Shown: positions 1 through 5,512 of the stretch, piece after piece
Layout of the letters: every line of letters starts with the position of its first letter
How positions within the stretch are numbered: position 1 is the stretch's first letter
Notes under the pieces: model-generated
What the model was told of the DNA's origin: nothing
Databases searched by the model: none
What the model saw: only the letters and a program-made list of their open reading frames with translations
Program-made: the position numbers and the translations under genes
Origin: JBBSHE01 sp038253325
GTDB lineage: Bacteria > Actinomycetota > Actinomycetes > Propionibacteriales > Nocardioidaceae
DNA length: 11,850 nucleotides
Direction of reading: 5' to 3'
NCBI GenBank assembly: GCA_038253325.1
Contig: JBBSHE010000067.1
Coordinates: forward strand, 1 to 11,850

Positions 1-1983
1 CGCCAAGCGGCGAAGAAGATCCGGATCGACTACGACGTCTGGGATCCGGTGACCGATGCGCGTACGGCACTCGGCCATCCGACGTGGAACCGGCTGCACG
101 ACGGTTCCGCGGACTCCGTCGAGCTGAGCCGGTCGGCGGCACCGCTCCACCCGAACGGCAACCTCGTGCGGCACCTCAAGATCCGCAAAGGCGACCCGGA
201 CGCCGCCGCGGACGTGGTCGTCGAGGGGACCTACTCGGTCGGCATGCAGGACCAGGCGTTCCTCGGACCGGAGTCGGGCCTCGCCGTACCCGACGGTCAA
301 GGTGGCGTCGACCTGTACGTCGCGACCCAGTGGCTGCACGTCGACCAGCGCCAGGTCTGTACGGCTCTCGGCCTGCCCGCGGACCAGGTGCGGTTGACGC
401 TCGCCGGCGTCGGCGGCGCGTTCGGTGGTCGCGAGGACCTGTCGATGCACGTGCACGGCTGCATGCTGGCCCTGCACACCGGAAAGCCGGTCAAGATGGT
501 CTACAACCGTGAGGAGTCGTTCTTCGGCCACGTCCACCGCCACCCGGCAGAGATGCGATACGAGCACGGCGCGACCAAGGACGGAAAGCTGGTCTTCGTC
601 AAGTGCGACATCTACCTCGACGGTGGCGCGTACGCCTCGAGCACCCCGGCGGTCGTCGGCAACGCTGGGACCATGGGCGTCGGGCCATACGTCGTTCCGA
701 ACGTCCAGGTCGACGCGTACGGCGTCTACACGAACAACCCACCGTGCGGCGCGATGCGCGGCTTTGGCTCCGTGCAGACGGCCTTCGCGTACGAGGCGCA
801 GATGGACAAGGTCGCCGACGCGCTCGGGATGGATCCGGTCGAGCTCCGCGTGCTCAACGCGATGGCGGAAGGCGCCCTCACGCCGCACGGACAGGTGATC
901 GACAGCGCAGCACCGGTCGAGGACCTGCTCCGCAGATTGCAGGCGATGCCGTTGCCACCAGAGCCGGCCGCCGAGCGTGACCTGCGGGACCTTCCGGGGG
1001 GCGTCTCGAACACGACCCACGGTGAAGGTGTGAGACGCGGTGTCGGGTACGCCGTCACATACAAGAATGTCGCGTTCTCCGAGGGCTTCGACGACTACTC
1101 GACGGCCCGCGTCAAGATCGAGGCCGCCGGCGGGACTCCGATCGTGGTCGTCCACACGGCGGCCGCCGAGGTAGGTCAGGGGCTGGTGACCATCGAGCAG
1201 CAGATCTGCCGAAGCGAGCTCGGCATCGACGACGTCGTCGTACACCCGAAGAACACCGACGTCGGGTCCGGCGGCTCCACGTCGGCGTCGCGACAGACGT
1301 ACATGACCGGCGGCGCGGTGAAGCTCGCCTGCGAGGCGGTCCGCGAGCAAGTGTTCACGCTGGCCGCCAAGAACCTCGAGCGGACCGGCACGGACTGGTC
1401 TCTGGTCGACGGCAACATCGTGTCGGCGGCGGACGGCGTCGTGATGTCGATCGCCGACGCGCTCGGCGACGAGGTGGTCGAGGAGACCCGGGAGCACCAT
1501 CACCGGCCGACCCAGGAGCTCGACCCGGAGACCGGGCAGGGTTTCGCGCACGTCCAGTACTCGTTCTCCGCCCATCGCGCGGTCGTCGACGTCGACGTCG
1601 ACCTCGGTCTGGTGAAGGTCGTCGAGCTGGCGTGCACGCAAGACGTCGGTCGGGCGCTGAACCCGCAGGCGGTAATGGGCCAGATCCAGGGCGGCAGCAC
1701 GCAAGGGATGGGGCTGGCGGTGATGGAGGAGATCATCACGAAGGACGGCAAGATCCGGAACCCGTCGTTCACCGACTACCTGATCCCGACGATCCTCGAC
1801 ACCCCGCCGATGCCGATCGAGATGATCGAGAACCGCGACCCGCACGCGCCGTACGGCCTGCGCGGCGTCGGGGAGGCGCCGACGATCTCGTCCGGTCCCG
1901 CGGTGGTCGCCGCGATCCGACAGGCGACCGGGCTCGACCTGACCCGGGTGCCGGTACGCCCCGAGCACATCACGGGCACCTGA
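1..1983 (+). CDS. pucD: Xanthine dehydrogenase, molybdenum-binding subunit (5' end missing)
   Basis: Catalytic subunit of a molybdenum hydroxylase that oxidises hypoxanthine and xanthine to urate in the cytoplasm; partner FAD and 2Fe-2S subunits would be encoded outside the window. The frame is open from base 1, and the first codons read RQAAKKIRIDYDVWDPV, a normal internal stretch of this family, so the in-frame GTG at 49 is not the real start. About 660 residues are visible; the family usually has 750-800, so roughly 100-140 are missing. Counting from base 1, I see the glycine-rich molybdopterin loop GGAFGGRE (138-145), AMRGFG after NNPPCG (about 245-258), a GQG and an S-rich cofactor loop in the middle, and GVGEAP near the C-terminus with the conserved catalytic-type Glu at 625. 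QDQAFLGPESGLA is typical of the Bacillus/actinobacterial PucD type. Purine specificity is inferred from this resemblance and the allantoin genes downstream; another hydroxylase substrate cannot be excluded. Confidence 0.88.
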   Translation, partial: RQAAKKIRIDYDVWDPVTDARTALGHPTWNRLHDGSADSVELSRSAAPLHPNGNLVRHLKIRKGDPDAAADVVVEGTYSVGMQDQAFLGPESGLAVPDGQGGVDLYVATQWLHVDQRQVCTALGLPADQVRLTLAGVGGAFGGREDLSMHVHGCMLALHTGKPVKMVYNREESFFGHVHRHPAEMRYEHGATKDGKLVFVKCDIYLDGGAYASSTPAVVGNAGTMGVGPYVVPNVQVDAYGVYTNNPPCGAMRGFGSVQTAFAYEAQMDKVADALGMDPVELRVLNAMAEGALTPHGQVIDSAAPVEDLLRRLQAMPLPPEPAAERDLRDLPGGVSNTTHGEGVRRGVGYAVTYKNVAFSEGFDDYSTARVKIEAAGGTPIVVVHTAAAEVGQGLVTIEQQICRSELGIDDVVVHPKNTDVGSGGSTSASRQTYMTGGAVKLACEAVREQVFTLAAKNLERTGTDWSLVDGNIVSAADGVVMSIADALGDEVVEETREHHHRPTQELDPETGQGFAHVQYSFSAHRAVVDVDVDLGLVKVVELACTQDVGRALNPQAVMGQIQGGSTQGMGLAVMEEIITKDGKIRNPSFTDYLIPTILDTPPMPIEMIENRDPHAPYGLRGVGEAPTISSGPAVVAAIRQATGLDLTRVPVRPEHITGT

Positions 1984-2018
1984 GCCGATGCTCCGGTCAC
2001 CCCGACCCCTGGGACGTT

Positions 2019-2056
2019 TCCCATGTCTACGTGGCGCCTGCCACGTAAACATGGGA
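2019..2056. terminator. Long hairpin after pucD, probable terminator
   Basis: Arm CCCATGTCTACGTGGC (2020-2035) pairs with GCCACGTAAACATGGG (2040-2055), with one mismatch, around a four-base loop GCCT. A T-A pair at 2019/2056 extends it. It begins 35 bp after the pucD stop. There is no run of T residues, which is common for terminators in high-GC actinobacteria. The structure is plain to see; the terminator role is inferred from its position. Confidence 0.6.
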
Positions 2057-2070
2057 GCGCTGCCATGTTT

Positions 2071-2108
2071 ACCCAGCGTTTGCCACGTAAAGATGGCGAA
2101 CGCTGGGT
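2071..2108. terminator. Long hairpin at the 3' end of the IclR gene, probable bidirectional terminator
   Basis: Arm ACCCAGCGTTTGCCA (2071-2085) pairs with TGGCGAACGCTGGGT (2094-2108) over 15 bp, with a single T/G position that remains a G-U wobble in the + strand RNA. The loop is CGTAAAGA. The last base of the right arm is part of the stop codon of the convergent IclR gene. The hairpin could therefore end transcription from either side. The two convergent genes are separated only by this hairpin and the preceding one. Confidence 0.62.
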
Positions 2109-2866
2109 CAGGCCGAGGCGGTCGTGGTGAGGTCGTGGACCAGCGCCTCGGCTGTGCTGAGGAGGATCGGCGCGATCTCGCCGACCCGATCCCTCGTGAC
2201 CCGGCTGTCCGGGCCCGATACCGAGATCGCGGTACGGACCGGGGCGCCGACCACGGGGACGGCAACACAGCGCACCCCGAGCTCTTGTTCACCGTCGTCG
2301 ACCGCGTACCCCCGTTCACGGATTGCGACCAGCTCTGCGAGCAGCGCCTTCCTGGTCGTCAGCGTACGGGGAGTCTGCACCGGCATGCCGGTACGGCCCA
2401 CGATCTCGACGACCTCCTTGTCGGGAAGTGTCGAGAGCAGCGCCTTCCCGACACCTGTGCAGTGCGGCATCACCCGGCGTCCGACCTCGGTGAACATCCG
2501 CATCGAGTGCGCGGACGGGACCTGCGCGACGTAGACGACCGAGTCGCCCTCGAGCATCGCGACATTGGCGGTCTCGCCGATCTTGTCGACGAGCTGGCTC
2601 AGATAGGGGATCGCCCACGACCCGAGCAACCGGCTCGCCGACTCGCCGAGCCGGATCAGCCGCGGCCCGAGTGCGTACCGCCGCGACGCCTCCTGGCGGA
2701 CATAGCCCGTCCCCACCAACGATCGCATCAGCCGGTGGATCGTTGGCAGCGGCAGGCCCGAGGTGGCGGCCAGCTCGGAGAGGCTGGCGGCTCCGCCGGC
2801 GTCGGCGAGATGCTCGAGCAGGTCGAACGCCCGACCCAGCGACTGAACCCGTTCGGGCGATGCCAT
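2108..2866 (-). CDS. allR: IclR-family transcriptional regulator, AllR-like
   Basis: A 252-residue regulator of standard IclR length. The N-terminal winged helix-turn-helix spans about 6-60 (SLSELAATSGLPLPTIHRLM is the HTH), and the effector-binding domain spans about 75-248, with PHCTGVGKALL (134-144) and GYAVDDGEQELGVRCVAVPV (186-205). Asp190, Cys200, Ser215 and Ser217 fall in the region where E. coli AllR is known to bind glyoxylate (Asp, Cys and two Ser ligands). I aligned these by eye and the serine spacing needs a two-residue gap. The ATG at 2866 is preceded by GGAGGT (2876-2881 on this strand) with 9 bp spacing, which fixes the start. The gene is divergent from DUF6986, convergent with pucD and next to the glyoxylate operon, so it probably represses these genes until an intermediate accumulates. 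IclR membership is certain; the AllR role is an inference from context. Confidence 0.85.
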   Translation of the reverse strand: MASPERVQSLGRAFDLLEHLADAGGAASLSELAATSGLPLPTIHRLMRSLVGTGYVRQEASRRYALGPRLIRLGESASRLLGSWAIPYLSQLVDKIGETANVAMLEGDSVVYVAQVPSAHSMRMFTEVGRRVMPHCTGVGKALLSTLPDKEVVEIVGRTGMPVQTPRTLTTRKALLAELVAIRERGYAVDDGEQELGVRCVAVPVVGAPVRTAISVSGPDSRVTRDRVGEIAPILLSTAEALVHDLTTTASA

Positions 2867-3003
2867 GGCGACCGGACCTCCGCTCAGCGGACTGACAATC
2901 TCGTAATGTGGAAATCGATTCTAGACCATCGCGCACCGCGCGACGGCCATCACACCGGCAGTACGTGCGCCGACGGCCGTAGCCGCGAGACCGGGGGGAC
3001 ACC
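2867..3003. promoter_or_regulatory. Divergent promoter region between the IclR gene and DUF6986
   Basis: These 137 bp must carry promoters for both divergent genes. A markedly AT-richer core lies at about 2892-2924. It contains CTGACA (2892-2897), TAATGT (2904-2909), TGGAAAT (2909-2915) and an AATCGATT palindrome (2913-2920). TGGAAAT matches the half-site of the classic IclR operator, but the other half is poorly kept. I could not find a convincing -35/-10 pair in either direction. DUF6986 has a G-run Shine-Dalgarno (GGGGGGA, 2993-2999) 4 bp before its GTG. Confidence 0.45.
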
Positions 3004-4317
3004 GTGGCCGCGGGCCGGTTGACCGACACCGATGTCAGGGCGGTCGACAACCTGATGGCGGGGGCCGACGCAGCGGCTCGGCAGCGCTACCCAGGAGACA
3101 GTGGCAGCCGGCAGCCGGTTCACACGGTGTACGTGCCGGCCGACCAGGTGACCGCCGACCTGCCGCAACGCTGGGGCGCCGAAGCGCTGCGAGCCATCGA
3201 GGAGAACGAGGTGACGGCAGAGAGCATGGCGCGCATCTGCGGGGTCGACCCGGGTGCAACCGAGGCGGTCTGGCCGCGGGTGCTGGCGAAGCTGCGGCAG
3301 GAGCCGGTCGAGGATCTGCGGATCGACCTCGAGGACGGATATCGAGGCCACAGCGACGACGATGAGGACCGTGACGTCGTCCGGGCGGTCAACACTCTGG
3401 CGGCGGAGGCGGCGAACGGGGCGGCACCTCCGTACTGGGGTATCCGGTTCGCCTCCCTCGAGGCCGCCACCCGTCGGCGAGGTCTCCGCACACTCGACCT
3501 CGCCATGGGTGCTGCCCTCGAGCACGGACCGCTCCCGTCCGGATGGGTGGTCACGCTGCCGAAGGTGACGTCGGTCGAGCAGGTGTACGCGATGGTGGAG
3601 GCGTGCCGACGGCTGGAGCGAGCGTACGGACTCGAGGATGGACGGCTGCGGTTCGAGCTCCAGGTGGAGACGCCGCAGGCGATCCTCGGGTTCGACGGCC
3701 GCGCGACGGTCGCCGAGGCGATCCATGCCTCAGACGGACGCTGCAGCGGGCTGCACTTCGGGACGTACGACTACACCGCCGCACTCGGGGTGCCGGCTGC
3801 TCAGCAGGCGATGGACCACCCGGCCGCCGACCACGCCAAGTCGGTGATGGCGCTCGCGGCCGCGGGGACGGGGGTCCGTCTCTCGGACGGCTCGACGAAC
3901 GTTCTTCCGGTCGGTGCGCGTGCCGACGTCGAGGCTGGCTGGGGGCTCCATGCACGGCTGGTACGCCGGTCGCTGGAGCGGGCGTACTACCAGGGATGGG
4001 ACCTGCACCCGGCCCAGCTGCCAACGCGCTATCTGGCGACGTACCTCTTCTTCCGCGACGGTCTGGACGCCGTGACCGGTCGGCTCGGCGCGTACCTGTC
4101 CGGTGCCGGCCGAGCAGTGCCGGCCGAGCGAGTGTCCGCGCAGACTTCGGCCGGTTCGGGGAGTGCGGTTCTGGACGAGCCGGCGACCGCCCAGGCGCTG
4201 GCCGGGTTCGTCCTCCGCGGCGTGCGCTGCGGCGCCGTCGATCCCACCGAGGTGACCGGCAAGCTTGGTGTCGAGCTCGCCGTCGTCGAAGCCCTGGCGC
4301 GCCGCCGTGTCGGCTGA
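3004..4317 (+). CDS. DUF6986 family protein, CitE/HpcH-like aldolase or lyase
   Basis: A 437-residue cytoplasmic protein that I recognise as the actinobacterial DUF6986 family, within the CitE/HpcH phosphoenolpyruvate-pyruvate TIM-barrel superfamily. Its exact reaction is not established to my knowledge. Superfamily-like landmarks in order are DLEDGY (108-113, acidic metal-site strand), IRF with Arg148 (substrate-carboxylate arginine position), LPK (185-187), FELQVETP with Glu218 and Glu222 (likely metal ligand region), HFGTYDYT (251-258) and WDLHPAQ (332-338, like the C-terminal HP of CitE proteins). Residues 365-390 look like a flexible Gly/Ala/Ser linker before a helical tail. The start is GTG at 3004. 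It is divergent from the IclR gene and upstream of the glyoxylate genes. Related superfamily members condense acyl-CoA with glyoxylate (malate synthase, CLYBL) or cleave hydroxyacids, so a glyoxylate or ureidoglycolate substrate is plausible but unproven. Confidence 0.82.
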   Translation: MAAGRLTDTDVRAVDNLMAGADAAARQRYPGDSGSRQPVHTVYVPADQVTADLPQRWGAEALRAIEENEVTAESMARICGVDPGATEAVWPRVLAKLRQEPVEDLRIDLEDGYRGHSDDDEDRDVVRAVNTLAAEAANGAAPPYWGIRFASLEAATRRRGLRTLDLAMGAALEHGPLPSGWVVTLPKVTSVEQVYAMVEACRRLERAYGLEDGRLRFELQVETPQAILGFDGRATVAEAIHASDGRCSGLHFGTYDYTAALGVPAAQQAMDHPAADHAKSVMALAAAGTGVRLSDGSTNVLPVGARADVEAGWGLHARLVRRSLERAYYQGWDLHPAQLPTRYLATYLFFRDGLDAVTGRLGAYLSGAGRAVPAERVSAQTSAGSGSAVLDEPATAQALAGFVLRGVRCGAVDPTEVTGKLGVELAVVEALARRRVG

Positions 4318-4353
4318 GGCCAGCGTGTCGGCTGAGGCCAGCGTGTCGGCTGA
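4307..4353 (+). repeat. 18-bp tandem repeat over the DUF6986 stop codon
   Basis: The unit GTGTCGGCTGAGGCCAGC is present twice exactly (4307-4324 and 4325-4342), followed by the first 11 bases of a third copy (4343-4353). Each copy contains the TGA that ends DUF6986. Because 18 is a multiple of three, the following TGAs stay in frame, giving three successive stop codons. It looks like duplication by replication slippage at the gene's end. Confidence 0.85.
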
Positions 4354-4411
4354 CCGCCCGCGTCGTCCGGCGGGGATCCGGCCGGCTCAGCACCCGGCTC
4401 CTGACGCCGTT

Positions 4412-4429
4412 TGCCATGTGCACATGGCA
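4412..4429. terminator. Perfect 18-bp palindrome after DUF6986
   Basis: TGCCATGTGCACATGGCA reads the same on both strands. It is the best copy of the palindrome family seen at 2018-2108, and begins 95 bp after the DUF6986 stop. In RNA it would fold with almost no loop, so a terminator role is only moderate; it could instead be a protein-binding dyad. There is no T-run. Confidence 0.45.
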
Positions 4430-4451
4430 GGTTGTCGCCAGGTCGAGGAGT

Positions 4452-4499
4452 TTGCCGGTTTTGGGCGGCAACTTGCCATGCTCAGATGGGAAACGCCCA
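4452..4499. terminator. Competing hairpins upstream of the hyi promoter
   Basis: Two overlapping hairpins are possible. TTGCCG (4452-4457) pairs with CGGCAA (4466-4471) around an 8-base loop. Alternatively TGGGCG (4462-4467) pairs with CGCCCA (4494-4499), enclosing TTGCCAT (4473-4479) against ATGGGAA (4486-4492) with one mismatch and loop GCTCAG. The inner part is the sixth copy of the palindrome family (4475-4490). It ends just before the -35 box of the hyi promoter, so it may insulate the operon from DUF6986 transcription or carry a regulator site. Confidence 0.45.
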
Positions 4500-4503
4500 C
4501 AGG

Positions 4504-4532
4504 TTGACGCGTCGGGCCGGTCCGACTAGTAT
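4504..4532 (+). promoter_or_regulatory. Sigma70-type promoter of the hyi-glxR-gcl-glxK-allB-alc operon
   Basis: TTGACG (4504-4509) is a near-consensus -35 box (5 of 6 bases). After exactly 17 bp follows TAGTAT (4527-4532), a TANNNT -10 box. Transcription would begin at about 4539, leaving a leader of about 40 bases before the hyi ATG. It lies at the edge of the most AT-rich stretch of the window (about 4525-4567). Confidence 0.65.
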
Positions 4533-4549
4533 TCCATTATACAGAATAC
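4529..4549. promoter_or_regulatory. Candidate operator overlapping the hyi -10 box and transcription start
   Basis: GTATTC (4529-4534) and GAATAC (4544-4549) form a perfect 6-bp inverted repeat with a 9-bp spacer. It covers the end of the -10 box and the predicted start point, where a bound repressor would block transcription. A further GAAT copy follows at 4557-4560, so a second binding register is possible. The divergently encoded IclR-family protein is the obvious candidate ligand, but this is inference. Confidence 0.5.
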
Positions 4550-4580
4550 AGATTTCGAATAACGGAAGGACGCAGGAAGG

Positions 4581-5402
4581 ATGAGCCATCGTCTCCCCTT
4601 CGCGGTGAACTGCTCGATGCTGTTCACCGAGCTGCCGTTGCTCGAGCGGCCGGCCGCGGCCAAGTCCGCTGGCTTCGAAGCGGTCGAGTTCTGGTGGCCG
4701 TGGCCCGAGCAACCGGTTCCCGGTGATTGCGACATCGACACGTTCGTGGCTGCAGTCGTCGACGCCGGTGTACGCGTGGTGGGGCTGAACTTCTACGCGG
4801 GCGACCTCACGGGACCGGACGCCGGCGCCGTCTCCGTGCCGTCGATGGCCGAGGCGTTCCGCGCAAACGTCCCCGTTGCCCTCGGGATCGGCCGGCTTCT
4901 CGATGTTCCTGCGTTCAACGCGTTGTACGGCAACCGCGTCGACGACGCGCGACCCGAGGAGCAGGACGAGCTCGGCCTCGAGCACCTCACGCTGGCCGCC
5001 GAACAGGCTCGCACCGTCGGCGCCTCGGTGCTGGTCGAGCCGGTGAGCGGGCCGAAGCCCTATCCGCTACGGACCGCGGCGGACGTGATCGCGGTGATCG
5101 AGCGGCTGCGTTCGCACACCGACGCCCAGAACGTCAAGATGCTCGCCGACCTCTATCACCTCGCCAGCAACGGCGACGACGTCCCAGCGGTGATCGACGC
5201 GCATGTCGACGACATCGGGCACGTACAGATCGCCGACGCACCCGGTCGCGGCGAACCGGGCACGGGCGGCCTCGACCTCGACGGCTACCTCCACCGGCTC
5301 GAAGCGGCGGGGTATGCGGGCTGGGTCGGGCTCGAGTACAAGCCGACGACCGAAGACAGCTTTGGATGGCTACCGTACGAGCGGCGCGGCGTCCCGTCGT
5401 GA
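4581..5402 (+). CDS. hyi: Hydroxypyruvate isomerase
   Basis: A 273-residue cytoplasmic TIM-barrel enzyme (xylose-isomerase-like fold) that interconverts hydroxypyruvate and tartronate semialdehyde, linking glyoxylate condensation to glycerate. The N-terminus FAVNCSMLFTELPLLERPAAAKSAGFEAVEFWWP is typical. Visible active-site elements are LVEPVSGPKPYPL with Glu153, ADLYHL with Asp190, GHVQIADAPGRGEPGTG (213-229, His214, Gln216 and Arg223) and LEYKP with Glu252. The two glutamates are the expected acid/base pair and metal ligands. Length matches the family (about 260). ATG 4581 is preceded by purine-rich GGAAGGA (4564-4570) and AGGA (4574-4577). It is the first gene of the operon, directly behind a good promoter. 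A role limited to salvaging hydroxypyruvate is possible, since GlxR can act on the Gcl product without it. Confidence 0.9.
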   Translation: MSHRLPFAVNCSMLFTELPLLERPAAAKSAGFEAVEFWWPWPEQPVPGDCDIDTFVAAVVDAGVRVVGLNFYAGDLTGPDAGAVSVPSMAEAFRANVPVALGIGRLLDVPAFNALYGNRVDDARPEEQDELGLEHLTLAAEQARTVGASVLVEPVSGPKPYPLRTAADVIAVIERLRSHTDAQNVKMLADLYHLASNGDDVPAVIDAHVDDIGHVQIADAPGRGEPGTGGLDLDGYLHRLEAAGYAGWVGLEYKPTTEDSFGWLPYERRGVPS

Positions 5403-5432
5403 CCACGGGTCGTCCAGATCTACGGCAATGGC

Positions 5433-5483
5433 CTGACAGTGACAGTGACGTCACCGAGACACTCTGACAAGACAGTGACAGAG
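5433..5483 (+). repeat. TGACAG repeat cluster and palindrome between hyi and glxR
   Basis: The 110-bp gap is the only long spacer inside the operon. It carries a short tandem repeat, TGACAGTGACAGTGAC (5434-5449), more TGACA copies at 5465-5469 and 5476-5480, a perfect 10-bp palindrome GTGACGTCAC (5445-5454), and CTCTG/CAGAG arms (5462-5466 and 5479-5483). No credible -35/-10 pair was found. It may be slippage-prone simple sequence, a processing or attenuation site, or a binding site; nothing decides. Confidence 0.55.
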
Positions 5484-5512
5484 CCAGCAACAGGGACAAG
5501 GATGGCTACGAG

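Larger units (their letters stand above)
2018..2108. repeat. Array of four related 16-bp palindromic units
   Basis: Four copies of a degenerate palindrome, roughly GCCAYGTNNASATGGS, lie end to end: 2020-2035, 2040-2055, 2062-2077 (only the left half is well kept) and 2082-2097. Their centres are 20, 22 and 20 bp apart, about two helical turns. Neighbouring arms are complementary, so several mutually exclusive hairpins are possible; for example GTAAACATGG at 2045-2054 pairs perfectly with CCATGTTTAC at 2063-2072. Two more units lie at 4413-4428 and 4475-4490. The array fills the gap between two convergent genes. It could be a bidirectional terminator, a spreading intergenic repeat or a protein-binding array; the sequence does not decide. 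Confidence 0.75.

Noticed and set aside
49..51. GTG as a start codon for the xanthine dehydrogenase subunit
   Set aside because: The codons from base 1 continue the family sequence in the same frame, so the gene enters from the left and this GTG is an internal Val.
2892..2927. Possible -35 CTGACA with a -10 for DUF6986, or TAGAAT as a -10 for the IclR gene
   Set aside because: No -10 lies at a credible distance from CTGACA, and no -35 lies upstream of TAGAAT, so I did not call individual promoters there.
1988..3022. A 344-codon plus-strand open frame across the hairpin array and the IclR gene
   Set aside because: It is antisense to a definite IclR protein. Its first residues are only the translated palindromes (repeated CHVNM/CHVKM pieces).
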